The translations under genes and the position numbers were made by a program. Of a DNA stretch of 64,000 bases, positions 44,185 to 54,163 are shown piece by piece. Every line of letters begins with the position of its first letter. Position 1 is the first letter of the stretch. The DNA comes from Candidatus Gastranaerophilales bacterium (GTDB lineage: Bacteria; Cyanobacteriota; Vampirovibrionia; Gastranaerophilales; Gastranaerophilaceae). The notes beneath the pieces were generated by a model. It ran no database searches. It was not told where the DNA came from and was given only the letters and a program-made list of their open reading frames with translations. The stretch spans positions 52,055 to 116,054 of the forward strand of contig CALVAA010000003.1 in the NCBI GenBank assembly GCA_944325315.1. Direction: 5' to 3'.

Positions 44185-45493
44185 TTGAAGCTGATATTTG
44201 AAAAAAAATTTTTAATTTCTTTTTTATTATGTATTTTATTATTAATTAGTGCCATATACTTATTTTTACTGTTTGGTTTGTGCAATGTATTGAATTCAAA
44301 AGGATTTATTCAAAAGGCTCAAGATTTTGTTTATCAAAAAACACAGTTTAAAAATAACGGATATATTGTCACCCAAAAGAGAAACGACCGGAAGCGCAAA
44401 GTCAATTTTAAGTGATAAAATGGCAAAAATTACAGCAAATAACAAAACCGCAAATATATCCGCTTTTGGAAGCTATCTTAAACAAAATTTTTCTTGCAAA
44501 GCATCTGTTAAAAACGGATTTTACGGAAAAATCATTATTCATAACATGAATTTATTTTTAGATAAATTTAACATTAAACACAAAGGGCAAAAAGCTAAAC
44601 AAAATAAAAATAAATATACAATAAAGGATATTAATAAAATATCATCAAAAGTTCGTGATATTGATATGGATATTGAAAATTGGAATATAGAAACTGACAC
44701 TTTGACAATGGATAATATTATTTTAAACGATATTAAACTTTTTGGCAGCTTAAAAGATGCAATTTTTCAATTTGAAATGTCTGAATTGAGTTTTGCAAAG
44801 GGCGTGATGTTTGCTAAAGGAATGTACAACTTCAACAACAATTCATCATGCATAGACTTTTTTGCAAAAAATATAGATTCAAATATGGCATCTGAGATGC
44901 TGTTTAATCTTAAAAATCAAGTTCAAGGCATTGCAAATGCCAGTCTTCGGGCTAAAACTTTCAATAATTTAGAAGATATCAAGGCAAAACTATTGTTCGA
45001 AATTGAAGATGGTTTTCTTCCAAAACTTGCAAATAAAGAGTTTATATTTAAAAATAATAAAAAAATTAAAATTTCAAGTCTAACAAATGCCGATTTAACT
45101 AAAGCGCAAGCATTAAGCTCGGATATAAAAGGCTCTTTCGATTTTAATAACTATAAACTTGAAAACATTATAATTACGTCCCGCCAAAAATCCTTGGCAA
45201 TGTTAATTAACGGATTGTATGATATTAAGCAACAAAATGCAGATATTAATATCTATGGAAAATATGATAAACAAGCGCCAAAAGGTGTGAAAATATTATT
45301 TGTTCCGCTTGATTGGATAATAAATTTTGCATTAAGGAACGACGAAGCACAAAGTAAGTATAGCGATAAATTAAAAGATATTCCGGAAATAGAATACAAA
45401 AAAGGAATTAAAAACCAAAGATATTTTAAAGTAGACATTAAAGGTAACTTAAATACTGATAATGTTAAAGTAAATATTGTCGGTATACAATAA
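44185..45493 (+). pseudogene. AsmA-like envelope protein, probably broken by deletion and frameshift
   Basis: A TTG start at 44185 with AAAGGAA upstream gives a 76-residue frame: a basic start, one strong membrane anchor (LISFLLCILLLISAIYLFLLFGL) and AQDFVYQKTQFK, then a stop at 44415. A second frame, open from about 44327 to 45493 (up to 388 residues), has beta-rich, Asn/Lys-rich sequence ending YFKVDIKGNLNTDNVKVN, like the C-terminal part of AsmA-type proteins, but without any anchor or good start. The simplest reading is a once-long AsmA-like gene that lost its middle and its frame. Alternatively the second frame is an independent gene. Confidence 0.5.
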
Positions 45494-45501
45494 ACTCAAA
45501 A

Positions 45502-47130
45502 TTAAATATTTTCTAAAAGCATATCTTTCATTATGCCTTTTGTGATTTCTTTATACAGTTCATACCCGCCCATAAGCGAATACACATTATTAAAACCGTT
45601 TTGAATAAGAATTCTGCAAGCGCAATAACTTGTATATCCCGTATTACAAAATAAAATAACTTTTTTGTCTTTTGGAATTTCATCTAATCTTTGTCTTATT
45701 TCCGATATAGGTATATTTATTGCATTTTTTATTGTAGCAAAGTTGTATACGGCATTTGGGCGAACATCAATGGTTATCGCTTTGTTTAAGTCTTCAAAAT
45801 ATGCCGGCTTGACCAAACCTTTCAGTATATTGTCGGCGCTCATTCCTAATATATTTACAGGGTCTTTTGCACTTGAATAAGGAGGCGCATAACACAGCTC
45901 GGAATCAATCAAATCTTGAATTGTGCCTTTGTTTCTCATTATTGAAGCTATAATATCAACTCTTTTTTCAACTTTGCTTTTGCCAATTCCTTGTATTCCT
46001 AAAATTTCGCCTTCACTGTTAAATAATAATTTGAAAAGAATCATATCCGAATCAGGATAGTATCCTGCATTTGATCTTCCGTAAATGTAAGTTTTCAGGT
46101 AGGGAATTTCTTTTTGTTTGAGTTGTTTTTCGTTATTTCCGCTGTTTGCAACCGTTAAATTAAAAACTTTTACGACAGATGTTCCTTGCGTGTTTTTATA
46201 TGTGGAATTCAGTCCTTTTATGTTGTCTGCAACAATTCTTCCTTGACGATTAGCAGGACCTGCTAACGGCAATAAAGTGTTTTGGCCGCTTACAAAATCA
46301 CAAGCTTCAATATTATCGCCGGCGGCAAAAATAAACTCATCCGATGTTTTTAAATATTCACTAACAACTATTCCTCTTACGGTTTTTAATTTGGCATTTT
46401 TTGCTAAATTTATAGATGGCTTAACCCCTATAGCCATAATGCAGATATCGAAATCAATCTCTGTATTCGAATCTAAAATTGCTTTGTTTTTGCTGAATTT
46501 TTGCACCCTTTTGGATAATAATAAACTAACGCCGTTTTTAATCATTTCATCCTGTGCTATTTTGGCAATTTCATGGTCAACAGGAGCAAGTATTTGGTTG
46601 TTTGCTTCAACTACTGTTGTATTTATGCCGGTTTTAACAAGATTTTCTGCGATTTCTATTCCTATAAAACCGCCGCCGATGACAATTGCGTTTTTAGGAT
46701 TATTTTTTTCAATATATTTTTTTATTCTATCGGCATCAAAAAGTGTTCTTAGTGTAAAAATTTTTTCTTTATCCAATCCTTTAAAATCCGGAATTGCGGG
46801 ATCTGCTCCTGTTGCTAAAACTAAATAATCATAGGTTAATTTTTCTTTGTGGTCCGTAATAATGTATTTTTCATTTTTATTTATTTCAACAACTTCTGTT
46901 TTAAGCCTGACATCGATATTGAACCATTGTTTAAATTTTTTTGGAGATGAAACTAAAATATCATCTCTGTCGGAAATAACGCTTGAAACATAATAAGGAA
47001 GCCCGCAATTGGCAATAGAAATTTCTTGTGTTCGCTCTAAAATAATAATTTCAGCCTGCTCATCCAATCTTCTTAGCCTTGCGGCACAACTTGCGCCTGC
47101 CGCACCTCCGCCTACTATAATAACTCGCAT
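45502..47130 (-). CDS. CoA-disulfide reductase fused to a rhodanese domain
   Basis: A 542-residue flavoprotein. The FAD-binding VIIVGGGAAGASCAARLRR opens it, and Cys42 in ANCGLPYY is the single redox Cys of the CoA-disulfide reductase/NADH oxidase family. VIGGGFIGIEIAENL is the NAD site, and FAAGDNIEA the second FAD motif. Residues about 445-540 form a rhodanese domain with active-site Cys in FCNTGYTSYCA. Such fusions reduce CoA disulfides, persulfides or polysulfides. The gene is monocistronic and convergent with the AsmA-like remnant, nine bases apart. Confidence 0.9.
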   Translation of the reverse strand: MRVIIVGGGAAGASCAARLRRLDEQAEIIILERTQEISIANCGLPYYVSSVISDRDDILVSSPKKFKQWFNIDVRLKTEVVEINKNEKYIITDHKEKLTYDYLVLATGADPAIPDFKGLDKEKIFTLRTLFDADRIKKYIEKNNPKNAIVIGGGFIGIEIAENLVKTGINTTVVEANNQILAPVDHEIAKIAQDEMIKNGVSLLLSKRVQKFSKNKAILDSNTEIDFDICIMAIGVKPSINLAKNAKLKTVRGIVVSEYLKTSDEFIFAAGDNIEACDFVSGQNTLLPLAGPANRQGRIVADNIKGLNSTYKNTQGTSVVKVFNLTVANSGNNEKQLKQKEIPYLKTYIYGRSNAGYYPDSDMILFKLLFNSEGEILGIQGIGKSKVEKRVDIIASIMRNKGTIQDLIDSELCYAPPYSSAKDPVNILGMSADNILKGLVKPAYFEDLNKAITIDVRPNAVYNFATIKNAINIPISEIRQRLDEIPKDKKVILFCNTGYTSYCACRILIQNGFNNVYSLMGGYELYKEITKGIMKDMLLENI

Positions 47131-47279
47131 TTTTCCTCACTGATTATTTTGGTATTAGAATATTATATATATTATTTTGATATTGTCAATGTTTAATCTT
47201 TTTGACAAAGGTTTGATTTTTTGTATAATTGTTGAATTGAGTTGATTTCAAATATTAAAAAATTTAAAAGGTTAAAACC

Positions 47280-47795
47280 ATGGAAAATAAAACATATTAT
47301 AAAACAGACTATACTTCACCTTTTGGGAAATATTGTATGGTTTGCGACGATAATAACTTAATTGGCTTATGGCTTTTAAATCAAAAATATTTTGCTTTGG
47401 GTGTTGATATTAAAACAATCAAAAATTATAATCATAAAATTCTTACCTTGACAAAAAGGTGGCTTGATTCGTACTTTGCAGGCAAAAAGCCCTCTGCTTC
47501 GGAGTTGCCGTTGACTTTTAGCGGAAGTGCATTTAGAAAAAGAGTTTTGCAAATTTTAACAAAAATTCCATACGGAAAAACAGTGACTTATGGAGAAATT
47601 GCTTCCATAATTGCAAAAGAAAATAATAAAGATAAAATATCGGCTCAAGCCGTAGGAGGTGCTGTCTCACACAATCCGATTTCAATTATTGTTCCATGTC
47701 ATAGAGTAATTGGCTCAAACAAAAGTTTAGTAGGATATGCAGGGGGAGTGGATGTTAAAATTAAACTTTTAAAATTTGAAGGCGCAGATATATAA
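47280..47795 (+). CDS. ogt: Methylated-DNA--protein-cysteine methyltransferase
   Basis: A 171-residue suicide repair protein that removes O6-alkyl groups from guanine. IPYGKTVTYGEIA begins the DNA-binding part, AVGGAVSHNPISIIVPCHRVIG holds the acceptor Cys in PCHR, and GYAGGVDVKIKLLKFEGA ends the domain. Length and motif order are normal. It is divergent from the flavoprotein gene. Confidence 0.94.
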   Translation: MENKTYYKTDYTSPFGKYCMVCDDNNLIGLWLLNQKYFALGVDIKTIKNYNHKILTLTKRWLDSYFAGKKPSASELPLTFSGSAFRKRVLQILTKIPYGKTVTYGEIASIIAKENNKDKISAQAVGGAVSHNPISIIVPCHRVIGSNKSLVGYAGGVDVKIKLLKFEGADI

Positions 47796-47839
47796 AAATT
47801 GTTTCCGGCTAAAATATACTAAATAGGAAACAAATTAAA

Positions 47840-50581
47840 TCAATAGTATTTATACAGCAAATCCTGATTTTTAAGCTCTACAAACTTTTTATAAACATAA
47901 GGAATTTCTATTAATCTTTCTCCTTGCGTGCTGTCGGGTGTTAAACCGTAATCGTTTATAAAATTTTTATCAAGCATAATTTTATATCTGCCCGGGCTGA
48001 TTCCTGAAAAATAGTATTTTCCTTCTTTGTCTGTTGTTGAGTATGCAACTTCTTTTCCGTTTTCATCGTTTAAAACTACAATAAAATCATTTGTATCCAT
48101 TTTTCTTCTGAAATCATCCATAACTTTTAAATTTCCGCTGATATTTCCAACTGAACTTTTTAGCGGAAATTCAACTCTTGTTATTTTTTGAGCTTCAACA
48201 CAAACTCTTTCCGTGTTGCTTTTTAATGCACTAAGGTTTGTGTGCATATTTTCTAAATCAAGCTTTACTTCCCATATTCCTTTTTCTACACTTTGCAAAG
48301 GGCAAAAACCGTTTCTTTTTGTTTTTATGCTGTCGCTTTTCCAACTTGTTTTAACAGGAACATTTGACACTTTTAAATCATTTTTATCGAAAATGCCGTT
48401 GCTGTTTTTATCAATAAACGCAACGATTTCAACAAAACCGTTATCTGGAAAGTTGGATGTGCCTATTGATTCAATGCCGTTATTTGCAAAAGCAAAAGTA
48501 TCGTTTATTGTGAAATTTATAGAATGCCTCGAGTTGGAAGGTATGTACATATTATTAAACATATATCCCGTTAAGCTGTTGTATTGGTAGTTTACGCTTA
48601 CAACCATGCCTGTTTTTGTTCTGTATCCAATAGCGGCACTATAAGTGCATCCGCCATCAAGTCCTTGGTATTTATAGCCTATCCCGATTCCAAGTAAAAT
48701 TCTTTTAAATTCCGGAAAACGATAATTTATTTTTATCATTTTGTAATCATTTTTTGCTCCGTTTGATTTGTAATTTACGATGTCGTGTCCTAAGCTTACA
48801 GCTCCTTTGTTTTTTGGAAGTCTATAGGTTGCATTTATGTAGGCAGTGTCGTATGTGCTTTTATAACCGTTTGAATAGGCAAGCAGGGATTTGTATTGAC
48901 TGTCGTATGAATTTCCCATTCTTCCTGCTTCAAAAGTTAAGTTGTTGCGAAAGTTTTTTGTATAATTTAAATTATAATAATAATTCAAATTGTGTCCGAT
49001 GTTGTTTTTGCCTTGCCTTATGTTTCCGCTGAAGCGTAATCTTGCTGTGTCTGAAGTTTTGGCGCTTAGATTAATATATCCTTCATCAAATGCAATTAGT
49101 CCTCCGGAGTATGTTTTGTCTAGATTTGAATAATATCTTGTATATCTTAAATTGGCACTAAGATTGTTTTTTGCATAAACGGCAGCAATTTGCCCCCCTA
49201 TTCTATCGCAGATAAAACCTGAGTCAGAACCGGCAACATAATAATTCGGAGACTGTTGGTATAACTTTAACTTTAGCGTTGTGTTTTTTCTTTCATATAC
49301 ATCTTCAATTGAAAACGAATATCCCGGCTTTCGTTCTGATGTAGCGTAGTTGAGATCATTCATTAAAGATAAAGAAGACAATATATCAAATCTGTGGTTT
49401 TTGTTTTTATATATGCTCATTGTATTTATTGCTGTTGCGCCTTGAAGGATGTTTGGATTTTTGTATATGCCCGAGGATAAAATGGAATAGTCATTGTAGA
49501 GGCTTGATATAAAAATTGCATCATCGTTTTTTTGAAAAATTTTATCATAGATGATTTTTGTATCTATATTAATTTTATCAGAAAGGCCATATCTTCTTCC
49601 TGCTCCAAAGACCAGTTTTTTAGAAGTCATTTGATAAATATACCCGTTCGAACTGAATAGACGGTTATTGTACCCCGAAAGTCCGATAAAGGCTCTTTGT
49701 TGTTTTTCGCCTTTTTTTAACGGTTTGTTTTCCTTTTGAAGTGCATTTTTTTCGTTTTCATCGTAATTGGAAATTTGTGCGCCGACAAGCATTGTTCCAA
49801 TTGAATTATATTGGTCTTTGAAACCCGAAACTTGCCCCAGTTCGTAAGGAAATTTTTTCCATTTGTTTTTATATGTAAAGCTTAAACCGCCAAATGAAAA
49901 AAATTGTTGCGCATAGTTATTGGTGTTAAAATTTAGGCTATAATCTCCTCCGTATAATTTCCCTTTAAGGCTCATTCTTGTATTGTTATTGAACATTACA
50001 TTGTTTTGTGTAGCATTTAAGTAAACTTGCTTTGTTGAATCGCTAATCATTGAGTTATTAATTTCGAATGTGTCAAATGACAATTTGCCTTTTTGTTTTG
50101 GTTGTATGGGTTCTTTTTGTGTTGGTGTAAATTCTTTGTTTTCGGCTATTGTTATTATGTCTTCATTTTGTACGTATACAAAAAGAGTGGTATTATCTGT
50201 TGATATTTTTGAATTAAAGATTTTTGAAGCCGCAACATCATCTATATAGAATTCGTCCGGTTCAATTATGCCTTCTTTGCTAAAATATACCTTAGAGGAT
50301 ATTTTGTTGTTTTTTAAAAAAACACCGTTTTTATTGATAATGATATTGCCATTGTTTGTATTGAGCGTTATTTCTTTTTTTGAGTGGTTTTGTGTGAAAT
50401 CTTTTTCGAGAATTTTTGCAATTTGTTTAACAGGCACAAAAATTTTGTTGTTTGTATCCATAAAAATTTCGATATCATAATTACAGGAAACATTAAGTTC
50501 AAGGTTACTTATGGTGGTGTTTGTTTGTGCAAAAACAGGATTTATACAAAAAAATATTAAAAGAATCATAAAGATTCTCAT
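47840..50581 (-). CDS. Usher-like outer-membrane protein
   Basis: A 913-residue protein with a signal peptide ending ...NPVFAQ. Residues 20-150 form a small domain (FVPVKQIAKILEKD ... EPDEFYIDDVAASKIF) that resembles the N-terminal domain of ushers. Residues 170-730 alternate aromatic/polar beta strands typical of a large barrel. VEIVAFIDKNSNGIFDKNDLKVSNVPV and GKYYFSGISPGRYKIML are carboxypeptidase-regulatory/SdrD-like beta domains at the C-terminal end, where ushers have their periplasmic domains. It starts on the stop of a subunit gene and ends the chaperone-subunit operon. Divergence from known ushers is large, so this is a fold- and context-based call. Confidence 0.65.
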   Translation of the reverse strand: MRIFMILLIFFCINPVFAQTNTTISNLELNVSCNYDIEIFMDTNNKIFVPVKQIAKILEKDFTQNHSKKEITLNTNNGNIIINKNGVFLKNNKISSKVYFSKEGIIEPDEFYIDDVAASKIFNSKISTDNTTLFVYVQNEDIITIAENKEFTPTQKEPIQPKQKGKLSFDTFEINNSMISDSTKQVYLNATQNNVMFNNNTRMSLKGKLYGGDYSLNFNTNNYAQQFFSFGGLSFTYKNKWKKFPYELGQVSGFKDQYNSIGTMLVGAQISNYDENEKNALQKENKPLKKGEKQQRAFIGLSGYNNRLFSSNGYIYQMTSKKLVFGAGRRYGLSDKINIDTKIIYDKIFQKNDDAIFISSLYNDYSILSSGIYKNPNILQGATAINTMSIYKNKNHRFDILSSLSLMNDLNYATSERKPGYSFSIEDVYERKNTTLKLKLYQQSPNYYVAGSDSGFICDRIGGQIAAVYAKNNLSANLRYTRYYSNLDKTYSGGLIAFDEGYINLSAKTSDTARLRFSGNIRQGKNNIGHNLNYYYNLNYTKNFRNNLTFEAGRMGNSYDSQYKSLLAYSNGYKSTYDTAYINATYRLPKNKGAVSLGHDIVNYKSNGAKNDYKMIKINYRFPEFKRILLGIGIGYKYQGLDGGCTYSAAIGYRTKTGMVVSVNYQYNSLTGYMFNNMYIPSNSRHSINFTINDTFAFANNGIESIGTSNFPDNGFVEIVAFIDKNSNGIFDKNDLKVSNVPVKTSWKSDSIKTKRNGFCPLQSVEKGIWEVKLDLENMHTNLSALKSNTERVCVEAQKITRVEFPLKSSVGNISGNLKVMDDFRRKMDTNDFIVVLNDENGKEVAYSTTDKEGKYYFSGISPGRYKIMLDKNFINDYGLTPDSTQGERLIEIPYVYKKFVELKNQDLLYKYY

Positions 50582-51189
50582 TATGGTCTCCTGTATATAT
50601 TTAAAGTAATTGTTGCTTCATATATTCCTTTTGAGTCATCTTTTAAAGAGTATGTGTCAATAAGAGGAACAGCTCCTATCGTATGCACTACTTTGATATT
50701 TTGTTTTTCTTTGTTTTCAATTTTGAGGCTTAAAGCTCCTCTATAGTTTAAGTGTATGTACTTTACTTCAGAATTTTTTATAACAGGGTATGCAATAACG
50801 TTTTTGTTTGTGTTGAAATTTTCGGATAAAATGTCGGAAATATCTGCTAAATCCGGCAAATAATCTTTGTTTGCAAGCATAAGATAAACATCGTTGCCTT
50901 TTGTAAAATATCCGTTTTGAACTCCGGAATTTGTTTCGATTGTGCTTGTAAGGATAAAATCGTATGTATCTTTTGAATTTGTTTTGATGTCAAAAATAGC
51001 TTCAAGACCATTATGAATACCGTTTTGAGGATTTATAAACGAAGTGTTTTTTATACTCGGGATTGTTTCAACTTTAGCAACAGAAGGAACAATAACGCTT
51101 AAAACACTATCTATAGTACCATTACCGGCAAAAACCGGTAATGGTACTAAAAAAAGAGTCAATAAAAAAATAATAAAATTTTGCTTCAT
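50581..51189 (-). CDS. Secreted subunit-like protein 2 (minor pilin candidate)
   Basis: A 202-residue protein. The ATG at 51189, with AGGAAA upstream, is the real start; the longer frame to 51372 runs into the neighbouring gene and is rejected. A signal peptide ends PLPVFAGNG. The mature part begins IDSVLSVIVPSVAKVE and continues NPQNGIHNGLEAIFDIKTNSKD, YFTKGNDVYLMLAN, NVIAYPV and finally IYEATITLNIY. Each of these aligns with the subunit gene next to it, so the two are paralogues at low identity. The all-beta, Cys-free sequence fits a filament subunit. Confidence 0.6.
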   Translation of the reverse strand: MKQNFIIFLLTLFLVPLPVFAGNGTIDSVLSVIVPSVAKVETIPSIKNTSFINPQNGIHNGLEAIFDIKTNSKDTYDFILTSTIETNSGVQNGYFTKGNDVYLMLANKDYLPDLADISDILSENFNTNKNVIAYPVIKNSEVKYIHLNYRGALSLKIENKEKQNIKVVHTIGAVPLIDTYSLKDDSKGIYEATITLNIYRRP

Positions 51190-51196
51190 ATTTTTC

Positions 51197-51808
51197 CTAT
51201 GTTGTAGTATCGGTAAGTGTGATATAAGCTTCGTAAGTTCCTGCTCTATCGTCAAATGAATATGTTGTAGGATCAACAGAAGGAGATATCGTAGCAGTGG
51301 CTGTTGAAGTTCCTTGTTGAACACTGAATTCGTATTGTTGTTTTTCAGCTCTGTAAACAGGTTTATCAACAATTTTTCCGTCTACATTTACTCCTGAAAC
51401 GGGGTATGCAATGGCATTTGGGTTGTATTTTGGAGTTGCACTTCCGCTTTTGATATCTTCTATTGACATTCCTGTTGGTTTGTAGGTTGTGTGGGTTAAA
51501 ATTATATAAACCTGGTCTCCTTTTGAATAGAATGCGGGAGTAAACCCTCTATCCGTATCTGCTTTTGCTGTCAGATAAAGCTTTAAATCATCGTTTGAAT
51601 TGATTGTAAATACCGATGAAAATCCGGATTCCAGGTTTCCTGTCTGCGGGTCTATTGTTTTTTGTTGTGTATCTACTTCGGCTTTTATGTCCACATAAGA
51701 AGGCAATATTGCCTGTAGTTTTTGGGATGCGGAGTTTTCGGCAAAAGCAGCGGAAAATCCGCTTACAGCGATTGCAAAAAGGGCTGTTAAGATTTTTGTT
51801 TTTCTCAT
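51197..51808 (-). CDS. Secreted subunit-like protein 1 (major pilin candidate)
   Basis: A 203-residue protein with a signal peptide cleaved near SAAFAENS. The mature chain starts SASQKLQAILPSYVDIKAEV and continues DPQTGNLESGFSSVFTINSND, FYSKGDQVYIILTH, NAIAYPV and a last strand TYEAYITLTD. It is beta-rich, small and Thr/Ser-rich without Cys, as in archaic-type pilins. AAGGAGGAG is a very strong ribosome site, fitting a highly made structural subunit. It lies between the chaperone gene (9 bases) and subunit 2 (7 bases). Confidence 0.6.
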   Translation of the reverse strand: MRKTKILTALFAIAVSGFSAAFAENSASQKLQAILPSYVDIKAEVDTQQKTIDPQTGNLESGFSSVFTINSNDDLKLYLTAKADTDRGFTPAFYSKGDQVYIILTHTTYKPTGMSIEDIKSGSATPKYNPNAIAYPVSGVNVDGKIVDKPVYRAEKQQYEFSVQQGTSTATATISPSVDPTTYSFDDRAGTYEAYITLTDTTT

Positions 51809-51817
51809 TTCTCCTCC

Positions 51818-52645
51818 TTAAATTGAATTATTAATACTGAATTTCACTTCTTTTATTAAGTTTTTATTTTCTCCTTTTTCGTTTTTATAGGTCAAAACAA
51901 CTTTAAAAATATATTCTCCGTCATCTAAATTTTCATCAGGAATTGCAGTTGTTTCTTTATAGATTCCGTTTGCACCTACGGTGTTGCTTTTTACGGGAAA
52001 TTCCTTTATTAGTTTTCCCTCTTTTATTATTTGCGCTTTTCCAAAATAGCGAATTTTGCTGTTGCCTTTTGAGCTTAAATTCATTGTATAGACTAACGAT
52101 TTTTCATTTTTTTTAATATTTAATTCATCAAAACTTCCGACTTTAACATAGTGTCCTTTGTCAATATATATTGGTATCCCAAGTCTTGTTTTAACTATCA
52201 GTTTTGTGCTTACATCTTTATTTTTGTTGGGCAAAATTATTTCTTTTGCTTTGACATCTTCTAAAAACATTACCATTCTGGATTCTCCTTCAGGCAGGTT
52301 TTTTATATTATCAAAAGTCATACGCACTGTCTGGCTTGAGCCGTCTTTAAGTGTAAATTCGTTTGGGACAAATTTAACGTAAGAAGCCAAATTATTTTTG
52401 CTTTCGCTGTTTTTCACAGCATCCATTTTCCCTTCGTTTGTTATGGTAAAGTATTCCGGATATAGTTTAAATCTTATTGTTTCGTCTTTATCTGCCTGAA
52501 CACGAAAGGCTGTTGTTATATAGTTTCCTCTTGTTTTGTTTGCATCTAATTCAATTAATGTGGGGGCAAGTTTTACAGCACCAAAAGCAAAGTTTAGTTT
52601 GGATACCATTAAAAAAGCAAATATGATTTTAAAAATATTTTTCAT
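51818..52645 (-). CDS. Periplasmic pilus-assembly chaperone (PapD-like)
   Basis: A 275-residue exported protein with signal peptide ending NFAFG. AVKLAPTLIELDANKTRGNYITTAFRVQAD is the N-terminal strand pair of PapD-like chaperones. YVKFVPNEFTLKDGSSQTVRMTFDN and LPEGESRMVMFLEDV match the F1-G1 region that zips with subunits, and TKLIVKTRLGIPIYI ends domain 1. Domain 2 (about 155-275) is a second Ig-like fold. It would cap subunits before delivery to the usher. One base separates it from the gene at 52647. Confidence 0.75.
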   Translation of the reverse strand: MKNIFKIIFAFLMVSKLNFAFGAVKLAPTLIELDANKTRGNYITTAFRVQADKDETIRFKLYPEYFTITNEGKMDAVKNSESKNNLASYVKFVPNEFTLKDGSSQTVRMTFDNIKNLPEGESRMVMFLEDVKAKEIILPNKNKDVSTKLIVKTRLGIPIYIDKGHYVKVGSFDELNIKKNEKSLVYTMNLSSKGNSKIRYFGKAQIIKEGKLIKEFPVKSNTVGANGIYKETTAIPDENLDDGEYIFKVVLTYKNEKGENKNLIKEVKFSINNSI

Positions 52646-52646
52646 T

Positions 52647-53537
52647 TTAATTTCTCTCCATTGTATATCTTATAGGGTATAGCCTTACGCCTTCTTTTAT
52701 GAAGTCTTTTTGATCCGGATTTCTAAGTGAATATTCTATAACAAGCCCTGAAGGTACTTGATTGTTTGCTTCTATTCCTTTTAGGGTAGGTATTCCCGAG
52801 GCAAGAAAATATCTTTGGTTTGGGCGAATTTGGACAATATCTTGCTCATAGTTTGTTATATTGCCGGAGATGCTTTTTATTCTGAAGTAATATTCGCACT
52901 CGTCTTGGGTAAAATTTAAGGTATCAAGATAGAGTTTCCAGTTTGCATTTGCAAATAAATTAATATTAATATCGTTTTTGTTTTTTATTGTTGAATTTTT
53001 GCTAAAAACATCTTCTTCGCTGAGAGCAATAACTGTTTCATTATCTAAAAGCGTAATCCTATAATCGTCTTCTATATTAAATGTAAGCAAAAAGTCGCAT
53101 TCATCTTCTATTGTTTCGGATTGTTTGAAAAATTTTAAAACAACGCTATATAAGCCTTTTGGAAGTTCTCCGGTGTTTTCGAGTTTTAAAGTTATATTTT
53201 TCTGGCTAATTTCGCTAAAGTCCGGATATGTATCAAGATAAAAGAGTTGTTTTGTTTTATTTGATATTTGAAATTGTCGGTTATCGCAAATGAGGTATAA
53301 ATTTTCAATAGGTATTTTTATCTGCCGGTCTTCATTGTTTGTGATGTAGCTATCTAATGAACTTACATACAGTTTTGAGTAATCTGTTTTATGATAAGTT
53401 AAATTTACATTTGCACTCACGCCGGTTGTATCTTTAAATACCAAGCCCGAAAGCTCCGCCCTAAACTGCGGATTTGCAATGGTTTTATTGAAAGAAAATG
53501 TTAAATAAACTATCATAATTGTATTTATGATTTTCAT
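52647..53537 (-). CDS. Secreted all-beta protein, first gene of the usher operon
   Basis: A 296-residue protein with a signal peptide ending TIANP. It is beta-rich with a few Cys (ICDNRQ, DECDF, DECEYYF). NITLKLENTGELPKGLYSVVLKFF looks like an Ig-type strand pair. SGLVIEYSLRNPDQKDF and YPIRYTMERN end it. It is the promoter-proximal gene, and its larger size and position suggest a tip protein/adhesin or an accessory chaperone. I cannot decide between these. AGAGGT-like ribosome site before ATG. Confidence 0.45.
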   Translation of the reverse strand: MKIINTIMIVYLTFSFNKTIANPQFRAELSGLVFKDTTGVSANVNLTYHKTDYSKLYVSSLDSYITNNEDRQIKIPIENLYLICDNRQFQISNKTKQLFYLDTYPDFSEISQKNITLKLENTGELPKGLYSVVLKFFKQSETIEDECDFLLTFNIEDDYRITLLDNETVIALSEEDVFSKNSTIKNKNDININLFANANWKLYLDTLNFTQDECEYYFRIKSISGNITNYEQDIVQIRPNQRYFLASGIPTLKGIEANNQVPSGLVIEYSLRNPDQKDFIKEGVRLYPIRYTMERN

Positions 53538-53682
53538 TTTTACCTCAACTTGCTTTAAGCTATCTTTTTTTAAAAAATAAAAAAATACCCGGATGAATAA
53601 GATACAAGAGCAATATTTATATGGCCTTCAGGGGGATTTTTTAAAAAGTAAACCGTAGTTAAGTATTGTTAGTTATAAGATT

Positions 53683-54162
53683 ATGAGAAAATATATTGTT
53701 TTAATATTAATATTTTTCCTTTTTATGCCTAAAACTTTTGCAAATGTACATTCTAATCAACGGCTTCAAGCGCAATTAGGTGAAGTTTTGCATATTGAAA
53801 AAATTATTTGCGAAAATAGCGAATATAATAAAGATGAAGAACTTAAAAACGTTCAAATAAAAAATGTTGAACAGGTAAATAGTGAATGTTATAAAGTAAG
53901 TTTTAGTCCTTTTGTGATAAGAATAACTACTAACTTAAAAGAACCTATACAAGTGAGCGCAAGATTTGATGACTGTTGCAGTGCTTGCGGTCGCTATCCT
54001 TTAAAAGGTGAAGACTTATTTATAACCCCGACATCATATATTATAAATGATCCTTATGACAAAATTGAAACCGATTTTTTTACTCCTGAAGTTTTGATAC
54101 ACGAAAATACGATAAGAACGACATATAGGGCTAAATTGCTTATTACATTGGGGAGGGTTTGA
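53683..54162 (+). CDS. Secreted protein, possible third subunit paralogue
   Basis: A 159-residue protein, divergent from the usher operon, with a signal peptide ending TFANV. The mature start SNQRLQAQLGEVLHIEKI is similar in place and pattern to SASQKLQAILPSYVDIKAEV of subunit 1, and the end TYRAKLLITLGRV mirrors its last strand. Unlike the other two it has a CCSAC cluster around residue 100 plus further Cys. It may be a tip or anchor subunit. Two bases separate it from the next gene. Confidence 0.45.
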   Translation: MRKYIVLILIFFLFMPKTFANVHSNQRLQAQLGEVLHIEKIICENSEYNKDEELKNVQIKNVEQVNSECYKVSFSPFVIRITTNLKEPIQVSARFDDCCSACGRYPLKGEDLFITPTSYIINDPYDKIETDFFTPEVLIHENTIRTTYRAKLLITLGRV

Positions 54163-54163
54163 T

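Noticed and set aside
47799..47833. TTGTTTCC...GGAAACAA inverted repeat between ogt and the usher-like gene
   Set aside because: Eight pairs with a loop of about 19 bases and no U-run; too weak to call a terminator.
51190..51372. Upstream extension of the second subunit gene
   Set aside because: It overlaps the C-terminus of the first subunit gene; the signal peptide and ribosome site both point to 51189.
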